Source: Lachnoclostridium sp.
GTDB lineage: Bacteria > Bacillota > Clostridia > Lachnospirales > Lachnospiraceae
Length of the DNA stretch: 64,000 bases
Direction of reading: 5' to 3'
Assembly: GCA_023664665.1 (NCBI GenBank)
Contig: JAMPEY010000012.1
Coordinates: 1 to 64,000 of the forward strand
The stretch's first letter is position 1, and every line of letters begins with the position of its first letter. The notes under the pieces were generated by a model. The model made no database searches and was not told where the DNA came from. It saw only the letters and a program-made list of their open reading frames with translations. The translations under genes and the position numbers were made by a program. Positions 43,169 to 52,930 of this stretch are shown here, one piece after another.

Positions 43169-45301
43169 TCAGTCTTCCCTCCAATAAATCTGAATGACAT
43201 CTCCCTCATGAAGTTCTTCCATGTATTCTGCCCGTCTGCCGTTTAAGTTCGTGACAATCTCCCTGCCGTCGGACTTGTTTAAGTCAAAATGGATATGGTC
43301 AAATACATCTACAAATACATAGGACTTCTTGCCCGTGAGAATAACCGGCCGGTCGTTTACCGTAACGGAAATGCCGCCGGATTCGGCATTGTCCGGCATT
43401 TGCCCGGCGCCCCCGGGATTTTGCAGATTTTGTGCGGTGTTCGCCGCTTGGCCTTGTGCGGTGTTCGTCCCTTGATTTTGCTCAATCTGCTTTTCCGCAT
43501 TTTCCTCTTCCGGGTCCGCATCCGGTAAATCCTCATAGCTTAAGGTGCTTCCGTCCATTTTAAAGCTCAGCGTAAAATTCTCGTAAACCCTTGTATCCGC
43601 TTTTGCCGGAGCGTCATTTACCCGGATGTCCCCGCCCAGAGGCACATCGAGAATCCCTGCTATCTCCTGTACGGTATAATAATTGTGGATGTCAATGACA
43701 TCCCCTTCCTTGATATGATAATACTCGTTTTCCCGCACTCCGTTTACCTCTGCGGTTCTGGGCAGATCGATTTTTTTGCCCTCCATAAAAATATGCAGTT
43801 GTTCCGAAAATTCCGACAGCTTTCCAAGCTCCTGCTCCGCCGGTTCTCCTTCCGTTGATGCGGAAACCTTGATAATATCGCCGCTCTGAATCTGGGCATA
43901 CATATCCGCCACATCTCCGTTTATGGTGATGACGGCGGCTTCTCCCTGAGCGCCCCGCACCATCTTGGATTTTCCGTTGACCGTAAATGTTAACGCTTTT
44001 CCTCTCTTGGGGAACAAATCTTCATTGGGAAAAGATACCTGCATGGCGGCGTCCGCCACGGAAAGCCTGCCATTGTCATATAATTTTAATCTTTCACCGT
44101 TAAATACGATAAAGATAAAGTTATTGCTCTGCTCATAATAGCTCAGGCAAATGCCCACGGGAGTTACCATCATGGCGTCTTTCTGGGCGTTTTCCTGCTC
44201 GAACGCAATGTTCTGCATGACTTCCTGCCCTCTGATTGCAACACGCTCCTTCGCAATGCCAAGATGTGCTGCCAATTTGTCCGTATAGCCCGGAATCATT
44301 CCGCCGCCGCCCACCACAAATACGGCGCTCACCGCCTTATCGCCGTTTAACTCCTTAATACAGTCGGATACCATGCGGGTCATGTTTTCCACCGGCTCCT
44401 CCAACAATTTTCTCACATCCGTTGCGGAAATGGTCTGGGGCAATCCCATAATATCCGTATATTCAATAGTTTCCTCCGTTCCCGCGCTTCGCTTAATATG
44501 TTCCGCGGTTTCAAAATCAACCAGATAACTCTGCACAATCACATCCGTCAGACTGTCCCCCGCAGTGGGAATCATACCGTATGCCGTGATAGTGCCCTCC
44601 TTGGTAATGGAAATATCACTGGTGCCGGCTCCCACATCCACTAATGCCATATTCAACATGCGGAAACGCTCGGGAATTGCCACCTGAATGGCGGCAATAG
44701 GCTCCAAAGTCATATTTGCCACATGCAGCCCTGCAAGCTCCACAGCCTTGTACAAACCGTCCACCACATCGTCCGGCAGAAAGGTTGCGATCAAATCCGC
44801 CCCAATGGTTTTCGCCTTGTGTGCCTCCAGATTCCCTATCTGGTAGCCGTTCATATAATAACGCATGGGCGTGTAACCCACACAATAAAACTTCAGTTCC
44901 GTATCGTTGTTTGACTGGAATTCTTCATAGGCTCTTTCTACACCGAGAGTGGAAAGATTATAAATATCCTCGTCCACAATTTCCTTTTCCGCTTCAAAGG
45001 TCTCTTCCACATAGGTGGTCACGGTGCGCAGCACACGGCCTGCCGCCGCAATACACACCTCCGTGAGATTCCTGTTTAAATCCTCTTCTAATTGTTCCTT
45101 CACCTCGGAAATGGTCTGTCCGACCTTTACAATATCATGAATCTGTCCGTCCAGCATGGCTCTTGTCTCATGCTCCTTAAAGCGCTGCGCAAGAACATGG
45201 AACTTGTTGCCGTTTAAATAACCCACAGTTCCCACGATGCTCCTTGTGCCGATATCCAGACCGAATACTAACTGCCCCTGTCCTTCTCTTATTCCCGCCA
45301 T
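43169..45301 (-). CDS. FtsA-like actin-fold protein with a long beta-grasp C-terminus
   Basis: Residues about 10-390 form an FtsA/PilM-type actin-fold ATPase: phosphate-1 LVFGLDIGTRSIVG, phosphate-2 ALVDVGAGTSDISI near 225, adenosine motif VFVVGGGGMIPGY near 320, with an SHS2-like 1C insertion near 75-190. The last 320 residues are unlike classical FtsA and hold three segments ending in GD-(I/V)-I (SGDIIKV, EGDVIDI, EGDVIQI) that look like ubiquitin/ThiS-type beta-grasp modules, separated by a Gln/Asn-rich linker near 600-650. No ftsZ is nearby. The start overlaps coaE by 13 bp. Confidence 0.82.
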   Translation of the reverse strand: MAGIREGQGQLVFGLDIGTRSIVGTVGYLNGNKFHVLAQRFKEHETRAMLDGQIHDIVKVGQTISEVKEQLEEDLNRNLTEVCIAAAGRVLRTVTTYVEETFEAEKEIVDEDIYNLSTLGVERAYEEFQSNNDTELKFYCVGYTPMRYYMNGYQIGNLEAHKAKTIGADLIATFLPDDVVDGLYKAVELAGLHVANMTLEPIAAIQVAIPERFRMLNMALVDVGAGTSDISITKEGTITAYGMIPTAGDSLTDVIVQSYLVDFETAEHIKRSAGTEETIEYTDIMGLPQTISATDVRKLLEEPVENMTRMVSDCIKELNGDKAVSAVFVVGGGGMIPGYTDKLAAHLGIAKERVAIRGQEVMQNIAFEQENAQKDAMMVTPVGICLSYYEQSNNFIFIVFNGERLKLYDNGRLSVADAAMQVSFPNEDLFPKRGKALTFTVNGKSKMVRGAQGEAAVITINGDVADMYAQIQSGDIIKVSASTEGEPAEQELGKLSEFSEQLHIFMEGKKIDLPRTAEVNGVRENEYYHIKEGDVIDIHNYYTVQEIAGILDVPLGGDIRVNDAPAKADTRVYENFTLSFKMDGSTLSYEDLPDADPEEENAEKQIEQNQGTNTAQGQAANTAQNLQNPGGAGQMPDNAESGGISVTVNDRPVILTGKKSYVFVDVFDHIHFDLNKSDGREIVTNLNGRRAEYMEELHEGDVIQIYWRED

Positions 45302-45894
45302 GTAAAAGCCTCCAATTTCTTATCTATTTGCCTGTAACTGTCCTCAAGGGAGCCGCTGTTATCTATCACAAAGCCGCAATGTTTACGAAACTCCTCTTCG
45401 GAGAGCTGTTTTTCCGTAATACTGTCAAACTTTTCTTCACTGTAGCCTCTTGCGGCAGACAGACGCCTTGCTCTGGTTTCCCTGTCCGCATGGACATACC
45501 AGAGCTCGTCCACCACCTGTGTATATCCTGCCTCTATCAAAAGAGCCGCTTCCACAAAAAAGAGCTCCGTTTCCCCAAGCCGCTTTGCCCTGTCAAGCTT
45601 CTCCATCAGAAATTCCCTTACCGCAGGATGAATAATGGCATTTACCCGCATGAGCAGCTGCTTGTCTGCAAAAATCTTATCTGCCATGACCGCCTTGTCA
45701 ATTTGCCCGTCATTTTTTATTATCTCGCTTCCGAGGAGCGCTGTCAATTCTTTATAACATTTTGTTCCGGGAAGTTTGACCTCATGCGCAACTTCATCCG
45801 CCAGATAAACCTCGCATTTATAATGTTTCCTGATATACCGCAAAAGCTCGGTCTTTCCGGAGCCGACGCCCCCCGTAATGCCGATAAAGCGCAT
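45289..45894 (-). CDS. coaE: Dephospho-CoA kinase CoaE
   Basis: CoaE phosphorylates dephospho-CoA in the last step of coenzyme A synthesis. The P-loop is GITGGVGSGKTEL at 5-17, followed by DEVAH (33-37), HPAVREFLMEK and VEAALLIEAGY. The 201-residue length is typical. It follows polA by 29 bp, as in many Firmicutes, and overlaps the FtsA-like gene. Confidence 0.96.
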   Translation of the reverse strand: MRFIGITGGVGSGKTELLRYIRKHYKCEVYLADEVAHEVKLPGTKCYKELTALLGSEIIKNDGQIDKAVMADKIFADKQLLMRVNAIIHPAVREFLMEKLDRAKRLGETELFFVEAALLIEAGYTQVVDELWYVHADRETRARRLSAARGYSEEKFDSITEKQLSEEEFRKHCGFVIDNSGSLEDSYRQIDKKLEAFTWRE

Positions 45895-45923
45895 TGATAA
45901 CCTCCCTGTAATTTTTTGGCTGT

Positions 45924-48599
45924 TTACTTGGCTTCATACCAGTTTTCACCGGTGTGCAGATCCACTTCCAAAGTCACCCTTAAGTCTGCCGCCGCCTTCA
46001 TATTCTCCTCAAGAATCTTCTTTACAGCCGCCTCTTCATCCATCCATGTCTCAATCAGCAGTTCGTCATGTACCTGTAAAATCAGTTTGGAACGGAGATT
46101 TTGCTCCTTTAATGCTTTCCAGACCTTAAGCATGGCGATTTTGATAATGTCCGCCGCTGTTCCCTGAATGGGCGAATTCATGGCGACACGCTCCCCAAAG
46201 GAACGCTGCATGAAATTGGAGGAGGACAGCTCCGGCACAGGTCTTCTCCTGCCGAACATAGTGGTCACATATCCTTTTTCCTTTGCACCCGAAACAAGTC
46301 CGTCCAAAAATTCCTTCACCTTGGGATAAGTGGCAAAATACTGCTCGATATATGCCGCCGCCTCCTTTTTACTGATACTTAAGTCCTGACTCAGCCCGAA
46401 GGAACTGATACCGTACACAATGCCGAAATTCACCGCCTTGGCGTTACGCCTCTGTAAATCCGTCACCTCGTCCTGCCGTACATGGAATACCTTTGCCGCA
46501 GTGATTCTATGGATATCCTGCGCCGTGTGATAGGCTTCAATCAACTGTTCATCCCCCGACATATGGGCAAGCACCCGAAGCTCAATCTGGGAATAGTCCG
46601 CATCCATGAAAATACAGCCTTCCCTTGGCACAAATACTTTGCGGATTTTCCTGCCAAGCTCCATGCGCATAGGAATATTCTGCAGATTAGGCTCCGTGGA
46701 GCTGATGCGTCCCGTGGCGGTAATAGTCTGGTTAAAATTAGTGTGGATGCGGCTGTCCGCGCCGATAAAAACGGCAAGCCCGTCCGCATAAGTGCTCTTC
46801 AGCTTGACCAGTCCCCTGTACTCTAAAATATCCCTTACGATGGGATGCTCCTCCGACAGCTTTTCCAACACATCCGCCGCAGTGGAATACCCTGTTTTTG
46901 TTTTTTTGCCTCCGGGAAGCCCCATCTTTTCAAAGAGCACTTCTCCCAACTGCTTCGGGGAGTTAATATTAAATTCCGTGCCTGCCTGCTTATGAATGGC
47001 TGCTTCCAATTCCAGAATCCGTGAAATCAGCGCATCCCCGTAATCTTTCAACTCCTCTTTTTTTGCCTCGACCCCCTCTTTTTCCATGTCAAAAAGAACA
47101 AGGGAAAGCGGCATTTCAATCTCTCTCATCAAATGGTCCATACCGCTTGCCGCAAGCTTCCCTGCAATCACTTTGGATGCTTTTCTGGCAACATATGCTC
47201 CCCTGCAGAAATATTCCATGCATTTATCGGGATTTTGACGGAAAGCCTCTGTGAGACTCTGTTTTCCGAAAACTTCATTCCTGCCCGGTATCATCATTTC
47301 CAGATGCTCCGCGGCAATGGATTCCATATCATAATCACTTTTTAACGGGTTCAAAAGATAGGCTCCTATGAGAATGTCAAAATAACGCTCCGGATTTTCC
47401 TGTGACAGATATGCGTATTGCTGCTTGATGTCAAAGGTGGCAAGCTTTACCCTGCCGGAAAAGGCGCATAGCCGTTCACCCAGCACAGACTCTTCGGAAG
47501 AGTCCCCCCGGTTCACAAAATAAAAGAGCGTTTCTTCCTTACCGTCCGACTCTGCGGATACGGCGGCTCCCAATAACCTTGTCCGATGTCCTGCCTCTCC
47601 TTCCAACGCCAGCAAAATTCCGACCATGTCCTCCTCTTTGATTTTTGCAAGAAAAGCGTCCAATTCCGCCGGATTGTCTGCTTTACGAAAAGAAAGCTTC
47701 TCCGCCCCGGCTGCCGCCAGAGCTTCCCCCTCTGCGCCGAAACGGTTCAGATAATTTTTAAATTCCAACTGTTTAAACAGAGCGTAAGCCTCTTTTGTAT
47801 AATACCCCTCCGCTTTCGCCGCTTCATAATCAAGTGAAATCTCACAGTCCGTTTTGATGGTCGCAAGAGCCTTGCTCAAATCAGCCAGAGCCCTGTTCTC
47901 TTTCAGGGAATCCCTGATGCTCTTTTTGGAGATTTCTTCCACATGGGCATAAATATTTTTCAGAGAACCGTATTCCGTCATCAGGGAAATTGCCGTCTTT
48001 TCCCCCACCTTGGGCACGCCGGGAATATTGTCGGAGGCGTCACCCATCAGAGCCTTTAATTCTATAAACTGTGTGGGCGTCACCTGATAAGCGGCTTCCA
48101 CATCTTCCTCATAATAATCCTCTATCTCCGTATGCCCCTTCTTTGTCTTGGGAATACGGATTTTAATATGCTTTGTGGCAATCTGTAAAAGATCCCTGTC
48201 ACCGGATACCAGAGACACTTCCATGCCTTCCGCCTCCGCTTTTTTGGCAAGAGTGCCCAGAATGTCGTCCGCCTCCAAGCCCGCCTGTTCCATCATGACA
48301 ATATTCATGGCGGCAAGCACTTCTTTCATCACGGGAACCTGTTCCCTTAATTCTTCCGGCATGGGTTTTCTGGTTCCCTTATACGCTTCATACATTTCAT
48401 GGCGGAAAGTGGGAGCATGTACATCAAAGGCAACCGCCAGGTAATCCGGCTTTTCCTCTTCCAGAATCTTAAACAGTATATTTAAAAAACCATAAATGGC
48501 ATTTGTATGCAGTCCCTTGGTATTGCTCAGTTCGGGAACCCCATAAAATGCCCTGTTTAAAATACTGTGACCGTCTATCAACACTAATTTTCTGCCCAT
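45924..48599 (-). CDS. polA: DNA polymerase I PolA
   Basis: PolA fills gaps and removes RNA primers. The 891-residue protein has the 5'-3' exonuclease domain (about 1-290, LVLIDGHSILNRAFYG; GLEADDILGTLA; SGDRDLLQ), a 3'-5' exonuclease-like domain (about 300-480) whose DxE motif is missing (VGILLALEGEA), and a polymerase domain with motif A DYSQIELRVLAHMSGD, motif B RRNAKAVNFGIVYGISSFG and motif C VHDELLIE. It therefore probably lacks proofreading, as in other Firmicutes. ATG 48599 follows AGAGGGAGA; the longer upstream frame is not conserved. Confidence 0.97.
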   Translation of the reverse strand: MGRKLVLIDGHSILNRAFYGVPELSNTKGLHTNAIYGFLNILFKILEEEKPDYLAVAFDVHAPTFRHEMYEAYKGTRKPMPEELREQVPVMKEVLAAMNIVMMEQAGLEADDILGTLAKKAEAEGMEVSLVSGDRDLLQIATKHIKIRIPKTKKGHTEIEDYYEEDVEAAYQVTPTQFIELKALMGDASDNIPGVPKVGEKTAISLMTEYGSLKNIYAHVEEISKKSIRDSLKENRALADLSKALATIKTDCEISLDYEAAKAEGYYTKEAYALFKQLEFKNYLNRFGAEGEALAAAGAEKLSFRKADNPAELDAFLAKIKEEDMVGILLALEGEAGHRTRLLGAAVSAESDGKEETLFYFVNRGDSSEESVLGERLCAFSGRVKLATFDIKQQYAYLSQENPERYFDILIGAYLLNPLKSDYDMESIAAEHLEMMIPGRNEVFGKQSLTEAFRQNPDKCMEYFCRGAYVARKASKVIAGKLAASGMDHLMREIEMPLSLVLFDMEKEGVEAKKEELKDYGDALISRILELEAAIHKQAGTEFNINSPKQLGEVLFEKMGLPGGKKTKTGYSTAADVLEKLSEEHPIVRDILEYRGLVKLKSTYADGLAVFIGADSRIHTNFNQTITATGRISSTEPNLQNIPMRMELGRKIRKVFVPREGCIFMDADYSQIELRVLAHMSGDEQLIEAYHTAQDIHRITAAKVFHVRQDEVTDLQRRNAKAVNFGIVYGISSFGLSQDLSISKKEAAAYIEQYFATYPKVKEFLDGLVSGAKEKGYVTTMFGRRRPVPELSSSNFMQRSFGERVAMNSPIQGTAADIIKIAMLKVWKALKEQNLRSKLILQVHDELLIETWMDEEAAVKKILEENMKAAADLRVTLEVDLHTGENWYEAK

Positions 48600-48634
48600 A
48601 TAATAATAGAATCTCCCTCTGCATATTATACTAA

Positions 48635-48955
48635 TTATGCTAAAATCCAGATTACGGCTCCGGCCACCATAAGAGCGGCAATCACTTCCAATAAAAAGCC
48701 CAGCCACATACAACCGCTGTGAAAGCGTATTTTTCGCCTGGCTTCCCCAAGATGTCTGCTTAAGGCATCCTGTAAATCGAACACATCCCCTTCTTCCAGA
48801 CTCTGCATTCCTTCCATCACCAGAAACTGAATGCTCAGTTCTTCTTTGCAGGCCTCGCATTTCTCCATATGCCTGTTAAATTTTTGAAGGGTAAGAAAAT
48901 CCATTTTCTTATTGATAAAATCCGGGATTTTCCTCTCAAATTCTTTGCAGTTCAT
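48635..48955 (-). CDS. zf-HC2-type membrane protein (anti-sigma-factor-like)
   Basis: The 106-residue protein has an N-terminal zinc-binding pattern (C3, then H-x3-C-x2-C as HMEKCEAC) typical of zf-HC2 anti-sigma factors, a cytoplasmic linker and one membrane helix at about 84-104. No sigma-factor gene is beside it. It lies between the solute-binding lipoprotein and polA. The start is uncertain: ATG 48955 is chosen because the zinc finger begins directly after it. Confidence 0.65.
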   Translation of the reverse strand: MNCKEFERKIPDFINKKMDFLTLQKFNRHMEKCEACKEELSIQFLVMEGMQSLEEGDVFDLQDALSRHLGEARRKIRFHSGCMWLGFLLEVIAALMVAGAVIWILA

Positions 48956-49032
48956 ATTTTCGCCATGCTGCACGCCTGTTTTCACACTGATACCCCCTGC
49001 CAATCATACAATATCTTTGCCAAAAAGGTCGG

Positions 49033-50355
49033 TTATTCATGCAGCCTGCTGCTTTCCCATCCCGCATCCAATGCGGCATTACAGCTTTCATCCAGCATTT
49101 TTGCACATTCCCGCGGGGTAACGCTCTTTGCCAGCAGTTCATGGATATGGGGCCAGAATACACTGCGGACAGAGGTATCGTTCCCCTGCCAGTTGGGGCT
49201 GTTATTCATAAAATCCACCACATTTACCGCATTTTGGGTAAATTCATTCAGCATGGTAATCTGATCCTGATATTTTTCGGAAACCCTTCTGCTGGAAGGG
49301 ATATTTCCGGCGGACAATTCCAGCCACTTGTCATTTTCGTAAATATATTTGATAAAGTCTTTTGCCGCCTGTACCTTTAGCTCATCCCCATTGTCAAATA
49401 CCTCGAAGCCCGTCACGAAGGAGGTCGCCACATTGCCGGGAAAATTCACATACCCATAATTTCCCATATTATCGTAAAGGGTAAAATTGGCATTGTTAAA
49501 TATATGGATGGCAAGCTGGTTGTTACTGAATAACTCATTGCAGTCCGAAATCTCCAGATTTTCACAATGGGGCGGATACCAGCCCCTGTCTACGCCGGTC
49601 TGGAGCCATTCAAGCGCCCTGACAGCCTCCTCACTTTCAAAGTCAAAATGTCCGCTCTCATCAAAAATCGGACTTCCGAAAGCACGGATATAGGACATGA
49701 TATGGGTATCACCCTGATTATTTTTGCCGTACATCATCATGGGATATGCCCGTTCCGGAAGGTTCCCCGCAAGGGTGTCCAGAATATCGGTCCACTCCTC
49801 CAATGTCCAATTCTGTATCATAACCGTATCCACAACATATTTCTCAAGACCGCAGTCCTTAAAAAGCACTTTATTGTAAATCAAAATATTCTGCATGCTT
49901 AAATATGGCATCATGTAGGTTTTTCCGTTTGCCCTGCTCATTGCCCATGATGCATCATCAATATCACTTCGCAGTTCATCCGAAATAATATCATCTAAAG
50001 GAACTACTCTTCCCGTGTGCAGATAGGATGCCATATTGAAATATCCCTCATAAAGGATATCCGGCGAATCCGGCGTATCAAAACTGTCCGTAATCGCTGC
50101 CACTTCATCCACATAGGCAAAAGACTCCACCCGAATGGTGACATCCGCAGCGTCATACTGTGCCGCAAACTCTTCTCCCGCCTGCTGTAAAAAATCTCCC
50201 GAATCCGTAATCTCCGGATTGCTGACAGAATTCAAGACCAGATTGGGAACCTTGATGACCAGCGTTATTTTCTCTTTCTCCTTGCTGCCGCAGCCTGCCA
50301 GAAGGCTTCCGCACAATATAAGCGCCATCACCATGGCAGTTATTTTTTTCTTCAT
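49033..50355 (-). CDS. Extracellular solute-binding lipoprotein
   Basis: The signal peptide ends in LLAGC at about residue 22. The mature part follows the family 1 solute-binding plan (VSNPEITDSGDFLQQAGEEFAAQY, then DSPDILYEGYFNMASYLHTGRVVPLDDI and KVQAAKDFIKYIYE), typical of sugar or oligosaccharide binding. There are no adjacent permease genes. It lies 11 bp downstream of a hybrid sensor kinase, so it may deliver ligand to the kinase sensor domain rather than to a transporter. Confidence 0.85.
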   Translation of the reverse strand: MKKKITAMVMALILCGSLLAGCGSKEKEKITLVIKVPNLVLNSVSNPEITDSGDFLQQAGEEFAAQYDAADVTIRVESFAYVDEVAAITDSFDTPDSPDILYEGYFNMASYLHTGRVVPLDDIISDELRSDIDDASWAMSRANGKTYMMPYLSMQNILIYNKVLFKDCGLEKYVVDTVMIQNWTLEEWTDILDTLAGNLPERAYPMMMYGKNNQGDTHIMSYIRAFGSPIFDESGHFDFESEEAVRALEWLQTGVDRGWYPPHCENLEISDCNELFSNNQLAIHIFNNANFTLYDNMGNYGYVNFPGNVATSFVTGFEVFDNGDELKVQAAKDFIKYIYENDKWLELSAGNIPSSRRVSEKYQDQITMLNEFTQNAVNVVDFMNNSPNWQGNDTSVRSVFWPHIHELLAKSVTPRECAKMLDESCNAALDAGWESSRLHE

Positions 50356-50366
50356 ACTTCCTCTCC

Positions 50367-52547
50367 CTATTTTTCGCTTTTTCTTAATTTTTTCAGCAAA
50401 ACATCCACATCGATGGGTTTCGTCAAAAAGTCGTTCATTCCGCTGGATAATGCCTGTTCCCTGTCCTCCTGGAACATATTTGCGGTGCAGGCATAAATGA
50501 TAACCGATTCGGCGTCCGCCCTGTCAAGCTTCCTGATGAGACCGGCCGCGGTACATCCGTCCATAACCGGCATCTGCATATCCATAAGTATAATATCAAA
50601 CTCTCCTATTTCAGACCGCTCAAACGCCTCCAGCGCTTCCTGTCCGTTCTGTGCAAGCACGGTTTCAAATCCGTTCATTTTGAGTATCTCCAGCAGAACC
50701 TCCGCATTGAGCTCCACATCTTCCGCCACAAGGATTTTGATGGGTCTGCCGTCCGCCCTGCATGCGGCTCCGGAGGTATTTCCCGTTTCATCCGTCTCCC
50801 ACTGCTTCTGCAGTTCGTCAGGAATATCCTTCACAATTTTGGAAGGAATGGTGACGGTAAACACACTGCCGACACCAACTTTACTCTCCACCGTGATATC
50901 CCCGCCCATTGCATTGGCAAGAAGCTTGCTGATGGCCATGCCAAGCCCGGTTCCCTTGATGCCGTTGGTATTCCTGTTTCTTTCCTGACTGAAGGAATCA
51001 AAAATCTTGTCAATGTATTCCTCGGATATGCCGATTCCGGTGTCCTCACAGCGGTAAACGGTAATGACATGCATATCATCCGTCTTCTCCTGTGTGACAG
51101 ACAGACGAATCCATTTTCCCTCCGGCGTAAACTTAGCCGCATTACCGACGATGTTCATTAAAATCTGTTTCGTGCGGGTGATATCGCCCTCAATGCATGG
51201 CTCTATGATATCTTTTTCTACAATAAATTCCACGCCCCGGCTCTTAATGTTATCCGTCTGCATCGCAGCCACTTCGTCAACCAATGCGGCAAGCAGCATC
51301 GGTTCCTCCAATATGTCCACTTTTCCCGCCTGAAGCTTTGACATATCCAGAATATCATTCACTAATGACAGCAGATAATTCGCCGTACTGTGGGTTTTTT
51401 TCAGCCATTCCTTAATCTGCGGTTTCTGGTCTTCATCATCAATATTTGCCATAATCAGATGATTCATACCAATCAGACCGTTTAACGGCGTCCGTATCTC
51501 ATGACTCATATTGGAAAGAAATTCTTTCTGGGAACGCGCTGCTTCCGCTGTGCGCACGGTTTTCATCTGCATCCTCATAATAATAAGCAGCATAATAATG
51601 GCCGTAACCATGGCAACTATCGCCATTGTCATGCTTAAGGACACAAATGTCCTTCTCTGTTCCACAAAAACTTCTTCATTGATTGACATAATAAAATACA
51701 AGTCAAAATGATCCTCAAAAGGTATGAAATAATAAAGTTCCTTCCCTTTCTCTCCGGCATGGGAGTGATAAAAGCCAAAGGTTTCCCGATTTTTAAGCTT
51801 CTCGGTCACCTCTTCGTTTGTCAGGTCGGAACTCTCGGCAGCTGACAGGTGGTCGTACAGATTGTTCTGTTTGTTTAAATAAATCTCTTTGTTGATATTG
51901 ACAATGTAATTTCCGTTCATATCCACCAGAGCGCTGTGCCCGCGGGCTTCGCCATTCTTTATAAAACTGTCGATCACCATATTATCCTGAATGGACGAAA
52001 TGTCGCTGATTCCGATTAAGGCAAACATTTTTATGCCGCCCACACTATAATCTTTCAGCCGGACTCCGTATAAAATACTTTCTTTTGCCAGCCATCCGCC
52101 CTCTGTCTTATCGTCAAACCGAACGACTATCTTCTCTTCACCGCCTCTAAAATAGTGCAGAAAATCCAGATTCCTGTTTACAATGTCATTTCCGGGTGTA
52201 TAGACAACATATTTATCCGTATAGACAGTACCGTCCTCAGCAACCAGATAGATGTGGGTAAAACCGCTGGAAGCGCTTTCCAGATTCATTCTTGTCTCGA
52301 CATCTTCAAGGGTATTGCATCCAAAACTGATAAAACGCTCCTGTATCTCATAGAGATCTTTCCAGCAGATTTCAATATATGTTTGGATGGTCGCCTTATC
52401 ATGCTCTGCGATTTCACTGATAGAATTTATGATATTTTTTGAAATTGTCCTATCCATCTGCCAGATATAAATCCACGCTGCCAGACAGAGGAACATTGAT
52501 GCAGAAACAATGATCAGCAGATAAAATAATCTATGTTTCTTTTTCAC
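50367..52547 (-). CDS. Hybrid sensor histidine kinase with receiver domain
   Basis: Two helices (about 8-30 and 303-325) flank an outer double-Cache-like sensor of about 270 residues. HisKA has H349 (MSHEIRTPLNGLIG); the ATPase domain has NIVGNAAKFTPEG, EDTGIGI and GTGLGMAI. A C-terminal receiver domain carries phosphoacceptor D656 (ILMDMQMPVMDG) and K (LTKPID). No DNA-binding output domain is fused, so it would relay phosphate to another protein. The next gene encodes a solute-binding lipoprotein. Confidence 0.93.
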   Translation of the reverse strand: MKKKHRLFYLLIIVSASMFLCLAAWIYIWQMDRTISKNIINSISEIAEHDKATIQTYIEICWKDLYEIQERFISFGCNTLEDVETRMNLESASSGFTHIYLVAEDGTVYTDKYVVYTPGNDIVNRNLDFLHYFRGGEEKIVVRFDDKTEGGWLAKESILYGVRLKDYSVGGIKMFALIGISDISSIQDNMVIDSFIKNGEARGHSALVDMNGNYIVNINKEIYLNKQNNLYDHLSAAESSDLTNEEVTEKLKNRETFGFYHSHAGEKGKELYYFIPFEDHFDLYFIMSINEEVFVEQRRTFVSLSMTMAIVAMVTAIIMLLIIMRMQMKTVRTAEAARSQKEFLSNMSHEIRTPLNGLIGMNHLIMANIDDEDQKPQIKEWLKKTHSTANYLLSLVNDILDMSKLQAGKVDILEEPMLLAALVDEVAAMQTDNIKSRGVEFIVEKDIIEPCIEGDITRTKQILMNIVGNAAKFTPEGKWIRLSVTQEKTDDMHVITVYRCEDTGIGISEEYIDKIFDSFSQERNRNTNGIKGTGLGMAISKLLANAMGGDITVESKVGVGSVFTVTIPSKIVKDIPDELQKQWETDETGNTSGAACRADGRPIKILVAEDVELNAEVLLEILKMNGFETVLAQNGQEALEAFERSEIGEFDIILMDMQMPVMDGCTAAGLIRKLDRADAESVIIYACTANMFQEDREQALSSGMNDFLTKPIDVDVLLKKLRKSEK

Positions 52548-52710
52548 TTTCCATACCTCTTACTGCATATTATTACTTTTTTAAATCTTTTCAAGCATAT
52601 TTCAACACAATACGCTATTTATATCATAAATCTTTTTGTTCCAAAAGTCCACCGGATTTTTTTGTTTCTAAAAAAATTCTAAAGAAATCATTTATAATTT
52701 TTTTGGAATT

Positions 52711-52744
52711 TGGACAAATCTTGTCCACATTTATCCTGTATAAT
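52711..52744 (+). promoter_or_regulatory. Promoter and operator-like palindrome for the candidate ncRNA
   Basis: TATAAT lies at 52739-52744. Upstream, TGGACAA-ATC-TTGTCCA (52711-52727) is a perfect 7-3-7 inverted repeat at the usual -35 position, with no standard -35 box at 17 bases. This suggests activator-dependent or repressed transcription. The AT-rich stretch from 52548 to 52710 holds no other feature I can support. Confidence 0.5.
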
Positions 52745-52749
52745 GAACT

Positions 52750-52926
52750 TAACACTAAAGAAGCTGTTGGGTCATTGAATTTTCAATCCCCTGTCAGCTT
52801 CGCCTAACCACTATCCTGTGTTTACAGGTTATATATACGGAATGCTCCGATACACAAGCATGGGTTTCCCGCAGACACTACATACACATGAGGCATATAT
52901 GTGATGTAGTGTCTGCGGCTTTTCCT
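52750..52926 (+). ncRNA. Candidate structured small RNA
   Basis: About 175 bases between a TATAAT and a strong intrinsic terminator contain no ORF. The 5' part folds GAAGCTG..GGG..ATTGAA/TTCAAT..CCC..CAGCTTC; the middle has CCTGT-GTTT-ACAGG and CGGA-ATGC-TCCG; the end is a 19-bp stem, CGCAGACACTACAT..ATGTAGTGTCTGCG (52870-52917), followed by GCTTTTCCT. It does not match any riboswitch, SRP, tmRNA or RNase P pattern I know. It is antiparallel to its neighbours, so it is not the leader of an adjacent gene. Confidence 0.55.
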
Positions 52927-52930
52927 CATA

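Noticed and set aside
45244..45897. A 217-codon plus-strand frame over coaE
   Set aside because: The minus-strand CoaE has a full P-loop and family length; the plus frame is its shadow.
52750..52926. Leader riboswitch or T-box
   Set aside because: The structure ends in a terminator and no plus-strand gene follows; neighbouring genes are on the minus strand, and no T-box motif is visible.
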